Numbered from the stretch's first letter, positions 46,236 to 55,135 are shown. The stretch is 64,000 nucleotides of DNA from an uncultured Pseudomonadota bacterium (GCA_945952465.1 CAMFIB010000001.1:558001-622000); one strand, 5' to 3'. A program made the numbers and translations. The notes: generated by a model not told the origin, from the letters alone.

Positions 46236-47489
46236 ATGCGGAGCTGTGGCGTGGCGGTGATCGCCATCGTCGGCGGCGGCCCGGCCGGGCTGATGGCGGC
46301 CGAACGCCTGAGCGCCGCCGGCCACACCGTCAACCTGTTCGACGCAATGCCGTCGGTCGGTCGCAAATTCCTGCTGGCCGGCAAGGGCGGGTTGAACCTC
46401 ACGCACAGCGAGCCGTTCGAGGCCTTTGCGCCGCGCTTCGGTGCGCGCCGGCCACAGCTCGAGCCGCTGCTCAAGAACTTCGGTGCGGGCGCGCTGCGCG
46501 AATGGGCGCAGGGCCTGGGGGTTTCAACCTTCGTCGGCACTTCGGGCCGCGTGTTTCCGACCGACATGAAGGCCGCGCCGCTGCTGCGCGCCTGGCTGCA
46601 CCGGCTGCGCGCGGCCGGTGTGCGTTTCCACATGCGGCACCGCTGGATGGGTTGGGCGGAAGATGGCAGCACGCTGCGCTTCGCCACGCCGCAGGGCGAC
46701 GTCGAACACCGGGCCGACGCCACGCTGCTCGCGCTGGGCGGTGCGAGCTGGCCCCGGCTGGGATCAGATGCCGCCTGGGTGCCGCTGCTGGCGGCACGTG
46801 GCGTGGCGATCGCGCCGTTGCAGCCGGCGAACTGTGGGTTCGACAAAACCGGCGGCTGGTCGCCGTATTTCACCGAGCGTTTCGCCGGCCAGCCGTTCAA
46901 GTCGGTCGCGCTGAGCTGTGAAGGGCCTAACGGCGAGCGTTTCGCGCGCAAGGGTGAGTTCGTTGCCACCGCCACCGGCATCGAGGGCAGCCTGGTCTAT
47001 GCGGCGTCGGCGTTGCTGCGCGACGCCATTGCGGCGCACGGCACGGCCACGCTGACGCTCGACCTTTTGCCCGACCGCAGCGCCGAACAGGTGGCCGCCG
47101 AAGTGGCGCACCCGCGCGGTTCGCGCTCGTTGGCCAGCCACTTGAAAAGCCGGTTGCACCTCGACGGCATCAGGCTCGCGCTGCTGCACGAGGTGCTGGG
47201 CAAGGACGGCACCCATGACCCCGCCAGGCTCGCCGCCACCATCAAGGCGTTGCCGCTCACATTGGCTGCCGCACGGCCGGTGGCCGAGGCGATCAGCACC
47301 GCGGGCGGCGTGCATTTTGACGCGCTCGACGACGGCCTGCTGCTGCGCGCGCTGCCCGGTGTGGCCTGCGCCGGCGAGATGCTGGACTGGGAGGCGCCGA
47401 CCGGCGGCTATCTGCTGACCGCCTGCTTCGCCAGCGGCATCGCGGCGGCCGACGGCCTGGCGCGGCACCTGAAGGAGCACGCACGATGA
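46236..47489 (+). CDS. NAD(P)/FAD-dependent oxidoreductase, HI0933/TIGR03862-like flavoprotein
   Basis: About 417 residues. Rossmann FAD motif VAIVGGGPAGLMAAERLSAAG, then GRKFLLAGKGGLNLTHS, a mid-region substrate domain, and the C-terminal FAD motif SGVACAGEMLDWEAPTGGYLL followed by FASGIAAADGLARHL. Substrate unknown; some relatives act as bile-acid or aromatic reductases. The start is uncertain among GTG 46227, ATG 46236 and GTG 46251. It overlaps panE by 4 bp. Confidence 0.85.
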   Translation: MRSCGVAVIAIVGGGPAGLMAAERLSAAGHTVNLFDAMPSVGRKFLLAGKGGLNLTHSEPFEAFAPRFGARRPQLEPLLKNFGAGALREWAQGLGVSTFVGTSGRVFPTDMKAAPLLRAWLHRLRAAGVRFHMRHRWMGWAEDGSTLRFATPQGDVEHRADATLLALGGASWPRLGSDAAWVPLLAARGVAIAPLQPANCGFDKTGGWSPYFTERFAGQPFKSVALSCEGPNGERFARKGEFVATATGIEGSLVYAASALLRDAIAAHGTATLTLDLLPDRSAEQVAAEVAHPRGSRSLASHLKSRLHLDGIRLALLHEVLGKDGTHDPARLAATIKALPLTLAAARPVAEAISTAGGVHFDALDDGLLLRALPGVACAGEMLDWEAPTGGYLLTACFASGIAAADGLARHLKEHAR

Positions 47490-48394
47490 AGGTCGCGGTC
47501 ATGGGCGCCGGCGCGGTCGGCTGCTACTACGGCGGCATGCTGGCGCGGGCGGGGCATGAGGTGGTGCTGATCGGCCGGTCGTCGCACGTCGAAGCCTTCC
47601 GGCGCGGCGGGCTGCGGCTGCAGGCGCAGACTTTTGATGAGACCTTGCAGGTGGCGGCCAGCACCGAGGCGAGCGCGGCGGCCGGCGCGCAACTCGTGCT
47701 GTTCTGCGTCAAATCGACCGACACCGAAAGCGCGGGCGAGCAGCTCAAGCCGCATCTGGCGCCCGGCACGCTGGTGCTGACGCTGCAGAACGGCGTCGAC
47801 AACGCCGAGCGGCTGCGCGGCGTGCTGCAGCCGGTGGAGGTGGCGGCGGCGGTGGTCTATGTGGCGACCGAGATGGCCGGGCCCGGCCATGTGCGGCACC
47901 ACGGCCGTGGCGAGCTGGTGATCGAGCCGTCAACCCGCAGCGCGGCGGTGGCCGACGCGCTGCGCGCCGCCGCTGTGCCGACCGAGGTGTCGGACAACGT
48001 GCGCGGCGCGCTGTGGGCCAAGCTCATTTTGAACTGCGCCTACAACGCGATGTCGGCCATTGCCCAGGTGCCCTACGGCCGCATGGTGCGGGCCACCGGC
48101 GTGACCGATGTGATGCGCGACGTGGTCGATGAATGTCTCGCCGTAGCGGCGGCCGACGGCGTGGCGGTTCCCGGCAACGTCGATGCCGCGGTGCGCCGCA
48201 TCGCCGAGACCATGTCGCAGCAGTATTCGTCGACCGCGCAGGACCTCGCGCGTGGCAAAGCCAGCGAGATCGACCATCTGAACGGTTATGTGGTGAAGCG
48301 CGGCGCGGCGTTGGGGGTGAAGACCCCGGCGAACCGCGTGCTGCACACGCTGGTGCGGCTGGTTGAAACCACCCGCAGCGATGTTGAAAGGTGA
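47486..48394 (+). CDS. panE: 2-dehydropantoate 2-reductase (ketopantoate reductase)
   Basis: 302 residues. NADPH-binding MKVAVMGAGAVGCYYGGMLARAG, then VLTLQNGVDNAE, the catalytic Lys in RGALWAKLILNCAYNAMSAI, and SSTAQDLARGKASEIDHLNGYV. It reduces ketopantoate to pantoate for coenzyme A synthesis. Several paralogues usually exist, so the substrate may differ. Convergent with the SRP RNA gene, whose 3' end lies right after its stop. Confidence 0.92.
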   Translation: MKVAVMGAGAVGCYYGGMLARAGHEVVLIGRSSHVEAFRRGGLRLQAQTFDETLQVAASTEASAAAGAQLVLFCVKSTDTESAGEQLKPHLAPGTLVLTLQNGVDNAERLRGVLQPVEVAAAVVYVATEMAGPGHVRHHGRGELVIEPSTRSAAVADALRAAAVPTEVSDNVRGALWAKLILNCAYNAMSAIAQVPYGRMVRATGVTDVMRDVVDECLAVAAADGVAVPGNVDAAVRRIAETMSQQYSSTAQDLARGKASEIDHLNGYVVKRGAALGVKTPANRVLHTLVRLVETTRSDVER

Positions 48395-48395
48395 C

Positions 48396-48487
48396 GAGCC
48401 TTGACCCCGGCACTGACTCCACAGTTAGGGCTGCTTGGTTCCCCACCTGACCCGGTTGGCCGCTTCACCATGCGGGAAGGCCCGTCG
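48396..48487 (-). ncRNA. ffs: Small signal recognition particle RNA (4.5S RNA)
   Basis: Read on the minus strand the core is GGGUCAGGUGGGGAACCAAG followed by CAGCCCUAA, the universally conserved Ffh-binding loop and asymmetric bulge. Outer ends pair: GGGCCUU (48483-48477) with AAGGCUC (48402-48396). A consensus-like -10 (TACAAT, 48499-48494) stands about 7 nt before the predicted 5' end. ffs near dnaX is seen in other proteobacteria. Ends are estimated within a few bases; the identity rests on the core motif. Confidence 0.88.
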
Positions 48488-48493
48488 CCCTCG

Positions 48494-48499
48494 ATTGTA
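48494..48499 (-). promoter_or_regulatory. -10 element of the SRP RNA gene
   Basis: TACAAT on the minus strand (5/6 to TATAAT) placed for a start near 48487. No consensus -35 is evident. The rest of 48500-48681 shows no gene. Confidence 0.6.
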
Positions 48500-48681
48500 C
48501 CGGGCGCCGTTGGCTGCTCGCCGCGGGCGGCTTCGAAACCCTGCCGGCCGTGGGCATGGCTGGACCGCATCGACGGCGCCGTCGCGGGCTTCTGATCGGG
48601 CGGGAAGGCCTTGCGCTGCAAGGGCGGCGCTTGGCCGCTAAGCTGGCGCGTCATTTTTCTACGCCCCTGAAAGCTTCCCCC

Positions 48682-49191
48682 ATGTCCTTTTCGATCTACG
48701 ACGCTTCCAGCGTGGTGTTCCTGCACACGCTGTCGCAACTGTCCCACCTGCTGCACAAGGGCGAGGCCCACGCGAAAGAGCAGGGCCTCGACCCGGCCCT
48801 GCTGCTGCAGGCGCGGCTGGCGTCCGACATGTTTCCGCTGGTGCGCCAGGTGCAGAGCGCCAGCGATGCCAGCAAGCTCGGCGTGGCCCGGCTCACCGGC
48901 CTCGATGCCCCGCGTTTCGAAGACGTGGAAACCCGCTTCGACGAACTGCAGCAGCGCATCGCCAAGACGCGCGACTTCATCGCCAGCGTGCCGCGCGAGG
49001 CCTTCAGTGGCGCCGAAGACCGCGCCGTCACGCTGAAAACGCCGCGCGGCGAACTGGCCTTCACCGGCCAGGCCTATTTGCAGCATTTCGCGCTGCCCAA
49101 CTTCTTTTTCCATGTGACCACGGCCTACGCGCTGCTGCGCCACAACGGCGTGCCGGTGGGCAAGCTCGACTACCTGGGTTCGGCCCGCTGA
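48682..49191 (+). CDS. DUF1993 family protein
   Basis: 169 residues, all-helical: SIYDASSVVFLHTLSQLSHLL, LASDMFPLVRQVQSASDASK, FDELQQRIAKTRDFI, and the family-typical HFALPNFFFHVTTAYALLRHNGVPVGKLDYLG. DUF1993 proteins resemble the DinB-like four-helix fold and carry conserved histidines at the C-terminal end (HF, FHVTTAY, RHNG), suggesting metal binding; activity unknown. The ATG at 48682 is chosen because conservation starts there. Single gene between ffs and dnaX. Confidence 0.88.
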   Translation: MSFSIYDASSVVFLHTLSQLSHLLHKGEAHAKEQGLDPALLLQARLASDMFPLVRQVQSASDASKLGVARLTGLDAPRFEDVETRFDELQQRIAKTRDFIASVPREAFSGAEDRAVTLKTPRGELAFTGQAYLQHFALPNFFFHVTTAYALLRHNGVPVGKLDYLGSAR

Positions 49192-49245
49192 AAGCCCGCG
49201 TTCCGGCGGCGGGGCCGCCCGGCTTCGCCACGTAAAATCGCGCGC

Positions 49246-51024
49246 ATGTCCTACCTCGTGCTCGCGCGCAAATACCGGCCGAAGACCTTTTCGGAACTGG
49301 TGGGCCAGCAGCATGTGGTGCAGGCCCTCACGAATGCGCTGACGCAGCAGCGGCTGCACCACGCCTACCTGTTCACCGGCACCCGGGGCGTGGGCAAGAC
49401 CACGGTCTCGCGCATCCTCGCCAAGTCGCTGAATTGCCAGGGCCCGGACGGGCAGGGCGGTGTCACCGCCACGCCCTGCGGCGCCTGCGACGCCTGCCGC
49501 GACATCGACGCAGGCCGCTTCGTCGACTACACGGAGCTCGACGCCGCCTCCAACCGCGGCGTGGACGAGATCGCCGCGCTGCTGGAGCAGGTGGTCTATA
49601 AGCCGGTGCAAGGCCGCTTCAAGGTCTTCATGATCGACGAAGTGCACATGCTCTCCAACACCGCGTTCAACGCGATGCTGAAAACGCTGGAAGAGCCGCC
49701 CGAGTATCTGAAGTTCGTGCTCGCCACGACCGACCCGCAGAAGGTGCCGGCCACGGTGCTCTCGCGCTGCCTGCAGTTCAACCTGCGGCCGATGGCGCCC
49801 GAGACGGTGCTGGAGCACCTCGCGCATGTGCTGCAGGCCGAATCGCTGGACGCCGAACGCGGCGGCCTGCAGCTGCTGGCCCGCGCCGCCCGCGGCTCGA
49901 TGCGCGACGCGCTGTCGCTCACCGACCAGGCCATCGCCTTCGGCAGCGGCCGCATTGAAGAAGCTGGCGTGCGCCGCATGCTGGGCGCGGTCGATTCGCG
50001 CCATGTGCTGGGCCTCATCGACGCGCTGGCGCTGGGCGACGGCCGGCGCGTGGTGGAAACCGCCAACGGCCTGCGCGAGCAGGGGCTGAGCGCCGCCGCC
50101 ACGCTGGAAGACATGACCGGCGTGCTGCAGCGCATGGCGGTGGCGCAGACGCTGGCCGCCAGCGGCACGCCGTGGCACGACCCGGCCGACCCCGACGCCG
50201 CCGAGACCGCCCGCCTCGCCGCCCTCATGCCGGCCGACGAAACGCAACTGCTGTACAGCCTGTGCCTGCACGGCCGCGCCGAGCTGGGCCTGGCGCCCGA
50301 CGAATACGCCGCGCTCACCATGGTGCTGCTGCGGCTGCTGGCCTTCAAGCCCGCCGGCGCTGGTGCCACCGCTGCGGCGGAAAAAAAAACTCTGACGCAG
50401 CCGGTTGAGGCGCGGCCATCGCCCGCCCCGGCGGCGCCTGCGCGGGCGCCTGAAACGGTCGAACCGAGGCCTGAAGCTCGAAATTTTGAAAAAAATCGGC
50501 CGCAAGTCAGCGCCAACGCTGAAAAGTCAGCTACTGATTTCGTAGCAATTCCTGTGCGCGAGGTGCCCGAGCCGTCTGCCCGCGCCGAGCCGCGCGCCGC
50601 CGCCACACCGCCGCCGCCGTCCCCGCTCGACGCCGACGGCGAAGCCCGGGGCCAACGCTGGCTGGCGCTGGTGCAGCAACTGCTGGAGGCCGACGGCATG
50701 GTGGGCCTGGCGCGCACGCTGGCGTTGGAGTCGCAACTGCTGGCCGACGACGGCGCCGACTGGCTGCTGCGGGTCGAGAAGGCTTCGCTGAACCAGGCCG
50801 CGCAGCGCGAGCGGCTGCAGGCCGCCCTGGCCGGGCTGGGCCATGCGGTGGTGCTGACGGTGGAGACCGGCCCGGTGGCCGACACGCCGGCACGCCGCAT
50901 GACCGCCGCCGCCGAGGCGAAACAGAAAGCGGCGGAAGACCTGATCCGCAGCGACCCTTTCGTGCAGAAGATGATGCGCGAGCATCAGGGGACAATCGTT
51001 CCCGGCAGCATCAAAACCCTTTGA
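49246..51024 (+). CDS. dnaX: DNA polymerase III tau subunit (with possible gamma product)
   Basis: 592 residues. Clamp-loader ATPase: LARKYRPKTFSELVGQ, Walker A GTRGVGKTTVSR, zinc module CGACDACRDIDAGR, LDAASNRGVDEI, Walker B MIDEVHMLS, arginine finger TVLSRCLQF. Domain III ends near residue 370, followed by a Pro/Ala linker and tau-specific domains IV-V. The linker starts with a run of nine A (50381-50389) whose -1 frame stops at 50406, giving a product of about 387 residues, and carries repeat copy G. TAAAAT lies 7 nt before the ATG. It heads dnaX-ybaB-recR. Confidence 0.96.
   Translation: MSYLVLARKYRPKTFSELVGQQHVVQALTNALTQQRLHHAYLFTGTRGVGKTTVSRILAKSLNCQGPDGQGGVTATPCGACDACRDIDAGRFVDYTELDAASNRGVDEIAALLEQVVYKPVQGRFKVFMIDEVHMLSNTAFNAMLKTLEEPPEYLKFVLATTDPQKVPATVLSRCLQFNLRPMAPETVLEHLAHVLQAESLDAERGGLQLLARAARGSMRDALSLTDQAIAFGSGRIEEAGVRRMLGAVDSRHVLGLIDALALGDGRRVVETANGLREQGLSAAATLEDMTGVLQRMAVAQTLAASGTPWHDPADPDAAETARLAALMPADETQLLYSLCLHGRAELGLAPDEYAALTMVLLRLLAFKPAGAGATAAAEKKTLTQPVEARPSPAPAAPARAPETVEPRPEARNFEKNRPQVSANAEKSATDFVAIPVREVPEPSARAEPRAAATPPPPSPLDADGEARGQRWLALVQQLLEADGMVGLARTLALESQLLADDGADWLLRVEKASLNQAAQRERLQAALAGLGHAVVLTVETGPVADTPARRMTAAAEAKQKAAEDLIRSDPFVQKMMREHQGTIVPGSIKTL
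50381..50408 (+). other. Candidate -1 slippage site in dnaX (A9 run, then TGA in the -1 frame)
   Basis: GAA-AAA-AAA-ACT in frame 0. A -1 shift on the A run reads AAC TCT GAC GCA GCC GGT TGA, stopping at 50406-50408. A GGCGCC/GGCGCC hairpin lies at 50433-50450. E. coli (A6G) and Thermus (A9) dnaX make gamma by slippage at the same place in the protein. Confidence 0.65.
50494..50546 (+). repeat. AGTCAGC-type dispersed repeat, copy G, in the tau linker of dnaX
   Basis: AATCGGCCGCA, AGTCAGCGCC (50505-50514), 15 nt, GCTACTGATTTCGTAGC (50530-50546), with an AT-rich lead-in. Encodes NRPQVSANAEKSATDFVA. Identical to copy A over the first 21 nt. Confidence 0.88.
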
Positions 51025-51051
51025 TTTCCAGACGACACACAAGGACCCCAC

Positions 51052-51384
51052 ATGTTCAACAAGGGACAACTCGCCGGCCTGATGAAGCAGGCCCAGGCCA
51101 TGCAGGACAACCTGAAAAAGGCGCAGGACGAGCTGGGCTCGATCGAGGTCACCGGTGAATCCGGTGCCGGCCTCGTCAAGGTCACCATGACCTGCAAACA
51201 CGACGTCAAGCGCGTCACCATCGACCCCTCGCTGCTGGCCGACGACAAGGACATGCTGGAAGACCTGGTGGCCGCCGCGTTCAACGCCGCCGTGCGCCGC
51301 GCCGAGGAAACCTCGCAGGAAAAAATGGGCAAGCTCACCGCCGGCATGCCGGGCTTGCCCCCGGGCATGAAGCTGCCGTTCTGA
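51052..51384 (+). CDS. ybaB: YbaB/EbfC family nucleoid-associated protein
   Basis: 110 residues: [73 protein letters not shown]. Dimeric DNA-binding protein associated with the nucleoid. Lies 27 bp after dnaX with AAGGA upstream of the ATG, and 7 bp before recR: the standard dnaX-ybaB-recR operon. Confidence 0.96.
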   Translation: MFNKGQLAGLMKQAQAMQDNLKKAQDELGSIEVTGESGAGLVKVTMTCKHDVKRVTIDPSLLADDKDMLEDLVAAAFNAAVRRAEETSQEKMGKLTAGMPGLPPGMKLPF

Positions 51385-51391
51385 ACGCCCG

Positions 51392-51976
51392 TTGGCCAAC
51401 TCCCTCAACGCCCTCGTCGAAGGCCTGCGCCGTTTGCCTGGCGTGGGCGTGAAGTCGGCGTCGCGCATGGCTTACCACCTGCTGCAGCGCGACCGTGAGG
51501 GCGCGGAACTGCTGTCGCGGGCGCTGCACGAGGCGGTGGTGAATGTGCGGCACTGCACGCGCTGCCACACCTTCACCGAGGCCGAGGTCTGCAGCACCTG
51601 CACCGACGTGCAGCGCGACGCCTCTCGGCTGTGTGTCATCGAAACCCCGGCCGACCAGTCGGCGGTGGAGCGCACCGCCGCCTACAAGGGCCTGTACTTC
51701 GTCTTGATGGGCAAGCTCAGCCCGCTCGACGGCGTGGGCCCGCGCGACATCGGGCTCGACAAACTCTTCGCCCGCGCCACCGACGGTGTGGTCGAAGAGG
51801 TGATCCTCGCGACCAGCTTCACCGCCGAGGGCGAGGCCACGGCGCATGTGATTGGCGAGGCATTGCGCGCGCGGGGCCTCAAGGTCACCCGGCTGGCTCG
51901 CGGCCTGCCGGTGGGCAGCGAGCTGGAATACGTCGATCTCGGCACCATCGCCCACGCGCTGGTCGAGCGCCGCTGA
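51392..51976 (+). CDS. recR: Recombination mediator protein RecR
   Basis: 194 residues. Helix-hairpin-helix [20 protein letters not shown], zinc finger [16 protein letters not shown], Toprim core [16 protein letters not shown] and [12 protein letters not shown]. It works with RecO/RecF in gap repair. The best start is TTG at 51392, giving the family N-terminus [15 protein letters not shown]; no ATG or GTG fits. Confidence 0.96.
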   Translation: MANSLNALVEGLRRLPGVGVKSASRMAYHLLQRDREGAELLSRALHEAVVNVRHCTRCHTFTEAEVCSTCTDVQRDASRLCVIETPADQSAVERTAAYKGLYFVLMGKLSPLDGVGPRDIGLDKLFARATDGVVEEVILATSFTAEGEATAHVIGEALRARGLKVTRLARGLPVGSELEYVDLGTIAHALVERR

Positions 51977-52076
51977 AGCTGCCCGGCGCTCGGGCGTCGG
52001 CAGGTTGGTTCAGGGTGAAAACCCCGACGGGGATGTTCCGGATGCCGAACCGCCGGGCCGCCCCTAAGCTGGCCGC

Positions 52077-53126
52077 ATGCACGACGCCCCCACCGCCGTC
52101 CGCCTGCGCCGCAGAAGCTTCATTGCAGCGGCCGCGCTGGCCGCGCCAGCCGTCCGGTCGCAAACCGGCCGCACCACCGACAAGTCGCGCCTCACGCTGT
52201 CCGTCAGCGGCAAGGCCTCGTTCTACGACCTGCCGCTGGTCATCGCCGAGCAACTGGGCTATTTCCGCGCGGAAGGCCTCGCCGTCGATGTCGTGGACCT
52301 GCTCGGCGGCGCACGCGCGCGCGACACCCTGCTGGCCGGCACCGCCGACGTGGCCAGCGGCGCCTTCGAAGACACCATTGCGCTGCAGGTGCGCGGCCTG
52401 GCCGCGCAGGCCTTCGTGCTGCAGGGGCGCGCGCCGCAGGTCGCCATCGGTGTGTCGACCCGCGCCATGCCCGACTACCGCGGCCTGGCCGACCTGCGCG
52501 GCCGCCGCATCGGCATTTCTGCGCCAGGTTCGGCCACCAACCTGGCGGCCAGCCTGATGCTGTCGCGCGCCGGGCTCAAACCCAGCGACGTGCAGTGGGT
52601 GGGCGTGGGCACGGCGGCCGGCGCGGTCAATGCCTTTCGCGGCGGCCAGATCGACGCCATGAGCAACATCGACCCGGTGATGACGCTGCTGGAGCAGAAG
52701 GGCGAGGTCCGCATCATTTCCGACACCCGCACGCTGAAGGGCACGTTCGAGGTGTTCGGCGGGCCGATGCCCGGGGCCTGCCTGTATGCCCCGCACGACT
52801 TCGTGCAGCGCAACCCCGGCGCCTGCCAGGCCATGGCCAACGCCATGGTGCACGCGCTGAAGTGGCTACAGACCGCCGGCCCGGGCGACATCATCAAGGC
52901 CGTGCCCGAGGCCTACATGCTGGGCGACCGCGCGCTGTACCTCGCGTCCTTCATGCGGGTGCGCGAGGCGATCGCGGTCGACGGCGTGATCCCGGAAGAC
53001 GGCGCGCAGACCGCCTTGCGCGCACTGGCTGCCGTCGAGCCCGGCCTGCAGGCCGACGAAATCGACGTGTCGCGCACCTTCACCAACACCTTCGCGCGCC
53101 GCGCGAAGGAGAAGTTCAAGGTCTGA
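52077..53126 (+). CDS. ABC transporter substrate-binding protein, SsuA/THI5-like
   Basis: 349 residues. Tat-type signal (RLRRRSFIAAAALAAPAV). The mature protein follows the NMT1/SsuA pattern: SGKASFYDLPLVIAEQLGYF, GTADVASGAFEDTIALQVRG, LRGRRIGISAPGSATNLAAS, NIDPVMTLLEQKGEV. Such proteins bind nitrate, sulfonates, taurine or pyrimidine precursors. No permease or ATPase gene is adjacent, so it is an orphan in this window. The ligand is not predictable. Confidence 0.85.
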   Translation: MHDAPTAVRLRRRSFIAAAALAAPAVRSQTGRTTDKSRLTLSVSGKASFYDLPLVIAEQLGYFRAEGLAVDVVDLLGGARARDTLLAGTADVASGAFEDTIALQVRGLAAQAFVLQGRAPQVAIGVSTRAMPDYRGLADLRGRRIGISAPGSATNLAASLMLSRAGLKPSDVQWVGVGTAAGAVNAFRGGQIDAMSNIDPVMTLLEQKGEVRIISDTRTLKGTFEVFGGPMPGACLYAPHDFVQRNPGACQAMANAMVHALKWLQTAGPGDIIKAVPEAYMLGDRALYLASFMRVREAIAVDGVIPEDGAQTALRALAAVEPGLQADEIDVSRTFTNTFARRAKEKFKV

Positions 53127-53141
53127 GCGCGGGTCGCACCG

Positions 53142-53588
53142 TCACTGCGAGATCTTGCGCGCTTCCTCGATCTGGTATTCGAAGTAACGCTGGAAGCTGA
53201 AGGCCACGCTGGACATCAGCACCGTGGTGCCCAGCAGCAGCGCCAGCACCACCCCGCCGATGGTGAACCAGGTCGTGCCGCCGGCCGGCGCATCCTCGCC
53301 GGCCGCCGGGTTGTGGCGGGCGTTCCATTTCTCGCGGGTGGCCAGGCCGTAGACGATGGCGGTCAGCGCGCAAGCGGCCACCGTGAAGCCCGCCAATGGA
53401 ATCAGCACCCAGCTCCAGTGGTCGTCCAGGCCCAGCGCGCGGGCGCGCTGGATGCCGTACAGGCCCAGCAGCGTGGGCAGCGGCAGCAGCCAGCCGAGCT
53501 TGTCGCCCAGGCCGTGCAGGTAGAAGCGGTGCAGGCCCAGCCCGCCGCCGAACAGCGCGAGCCAGGTCGCAAGGGTTTTGTTTTTCAT
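53142..53588 (-). CDS. TM2-domain-like membrane protein
   Basis: 148 residues. N-terminal TM2-like unit (KTLATWLALFGGGLGLHRFYLHG, with the G-x-x-G-x-HRFY signature) and three to four hydrophobic segments in all, the last before an amphipathic tail (QRYFEYQIEEARKISQ). Function unknown. The ATG at 53588 is preferred over 53597 because CACAAT, a possible -10, covers the upstream ATG with 7 nt to spare. Convergent with the substrate-binding protein gene. Confidence 0.78.
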   Translation of the reverse strand: MKNKTLATWLALFGGGLGLHRFYLHGLGDKLGWLLPLPTLLGLYGIQRARALGLDDHWSWVLIPLAGFTVAACALTAIVYGLATREKWNARHNPAAGEDAPAGGTTWFTIGGVVLALLLGTTVLMSSVAFSFQRYFEYQIEEARKISQ

Positions 53589-53603
53589 GGCGCGCATTGT
53601 GAT

Positions 53604-54143
53604 TCAGACGGCCGCCGGTGGTTCCGGCCGCGTGGCCGCGCCGCCGCCAAGCGTCTTTTCCATCAGCACCACATCGAGCCACTGGTCGAACTTCCAGCCG
53701 CAGTTGTGCAGCACGCCGGCCGGCCGGAAACCGGCGGAGCGGTGCAGCGCGATGCTGCCCAGGTTGTTGGAGCCGCCGATCACCGCGATCAGCTTGCGCT
53801 GGCCGGCGCGTTCCGCCCGGCTCGCCAGCTCGCCCAGCAGCGCCAGGCCCAGGCCGCGCCGCTGCGCCGCCGGCGCCAGGTAGATCGAGATTTCTGACGC
53901 AAAACGGTAGGCCGGACGCGGCTTGAACCAGTTGCAGTAGGCGTAGCCGATCACCGCGCCGCCGTCGTCTTCCAGCGTCAGCCAGGGCAGGCCGCGGCCC
54001 AGCACCTCGGCGCGGCGGCCGGCCATTTCGGCAGGGGTGGGCGGGACGACCTCGAAGCTGCTGGTGCCGGTGCTGACCTCGCGGGCGTACAGGGCGGCGA
54101 TGGCCGGGATGTCGGCTTCGGTGCTGGGACGGATGGTGGGCAT
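53604..54143 (-). CDS. GNAT family N-acetyltransferase (phosphinothricin acetyltransferase-like)
   Basis: 179 residues. PTIRPSTEADIPAIAALYARE, IGYAYCNWFKPRPAYRFASEISIYLAPAAQRRGLGLALL (acetyl-CoA site Q-R-R-G-L-G) and GGSNNLGSIALHRSAGFRPAG follow the Pat/Bar/Mnat pattern. Relatives acetylate methionine sulfone/sulfoximine or phosphinothricin. Substrate inferred by family only. Divergent from rpsP. Confidence 0.88.
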   Translation of the reverse strand: MPTIRPSTEADIPAIAALYAREVSTGTSSFEVVPPTPAEMAGRRAEVLGRGLPWLTLEDDGGAVIGYAYCNWFKPRPAYRFASEISIYLAPAAQRRGLGLALLGELASRAERAGQRKLIAVIGGSNNLGSIALHRSAGFRPAGVLHNCGWKFDQWLDVVLMEKTLGGGAATRPEPPAAV

Positions 54144-54156
54144 GGGCCGGGAAGGC

Positions 54157-54162
54157 TATAAT
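54157..54162 (+). promoter_or_regulatory. Consensus -10 of the rpsP operon
   Basis: TATAAT within GGCTATAATCGCGGGCT, 86 nt before the rpsP ATG. The same context recurs before rplS. No clear -35. Confidence 0.75.
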
Positions 54163-54248
54163 CGCGGGCTTTGCAGCGTGTCGCTGGCCGGGTGGCCATG
54201 TCGCGTGTCTCAACGCTCGCAAGAATTCCCCCACCCGAAGGATAAATC

Positions 54249-54509
54249 ATGGTCGTCATTCGACTCTCCCGCGGCGGCGCCAAGGCCCGTCCGTTCTTCA
54301 ACATCGTCGTGGCCGACAAGCGTGTCCGCCGTGACGGCCGCTTCATCGAGCGCATCGGCTTCTACAACCCCATCGCCAAGGGCGGCGAAGAATCCCTGCG
54401 CGTGGCGCAGGACCGCCTGACCTACTGGAAGAGCGTCGGCGCACAGGCATCGCCCACCGTCGAGCGCCTGGTGGCCCAAGCCGCCGCCAAGACCGCCACC
54501 GCCGCCTGA
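54249..54509 (+). CDS. rpsP: 30S ribosomal protein S16
   Basis: 86 residues: [54 protein letters not shown]. Early-binding 30S protein. First gene of rpsP-rimM-trmD-rplS, with AAGGATAAATC before the ATG and a consensus -10 upstream. Confidence 0.98.
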   Translation: MVVIRLSRGGAKARPFFNIVVADKRVRRDGRFIERIGFYNPIAKGGEESLRVAQDRLTYWKSVGAQASPTVERLVAQAAAKTATAA

Positions 54510-54559
54510 GCGTGACTGTCGCGGCTGGCCGCTCGCCGGCCCGCCGCGAACACCACCCG

Positions 54560-55135
54560 ATGCCGACACCCGAACTCGAAGCCGCGGAACTGCCGGCCGA
54601 TGCGATTGAGGTGGGGCGCATCGCCGATGCCTGGGGCATCAAGGGCTGGTTCAAGGTCCAGTCCTACAGCGCCTCCCCCGAGGCGCTTTTTTCTTCCCGC
54701 CGCTGGCTGATCCAGCCGCCCGAGACCGGCGCCCGCCATTTCACGGGCACCCGGCTGCTGCGCATCCGCGAGGCCAAGGAACACGCCGACACGGTGGTCG
54801 CCACCTCGCCCGAGGTGGCCGACCGCAACGCCGCCGAGGCGCTGCGCGGCGCCCGCATCTTCGTGCCCCGCTCCAGCTTCCCCACCGCCGGGGCCGATGA
54901 GTATTACTGGGTGGACCTGATCGGCCTGGCCGTGGTCAACCGCGAGGGCGTGGCGCTGGGTACCGTGAAAGACCTGCTGTCCACCGGCCCGCAATCGGTG
55001 CTGGTGATCGAGGACGCGCCAGCCGAGGCGGGCGGCAAGCCGCTGGAGCGCATGATCCCGTTCGTGTCGGCCTTCGTCGACGCGGTCGATCTGCCGGGTC
55101 GCCGCATCACGGTCGACTGGCAGCCCGACTATTGA
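54560..55135 (+). CDS. rimM: 16S rRNA processing protein RimM
   Basis: 191 residues. N-terminal beta-barrel ([21 protein letters not shown]), then PRC-barrel ([57 protein letters not shown]). It helps assemble the 30S head around S19. A GTG at 54512, 2 bp after rpsP, would add 16 non-conserved residues; the ATG is used. Overlaps trmD. Confidence 0.95.
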   Translation: MPTPELEAAELPADAIEVGRIADAWGIKGWFKVQSYSASPEALFSSRRWLIQPPETGARHFTGTRLLRIREAKEHADTVVATSPEVADRNAAEALRGARIFVPRSSFPTAGADEYYWVDLIGLAVVNREGVALGTVKDLLSTGPQSVLVIEDAPAEAGGKPLERMIPFVSAFVDAVDLPGRRITVDWQPDY

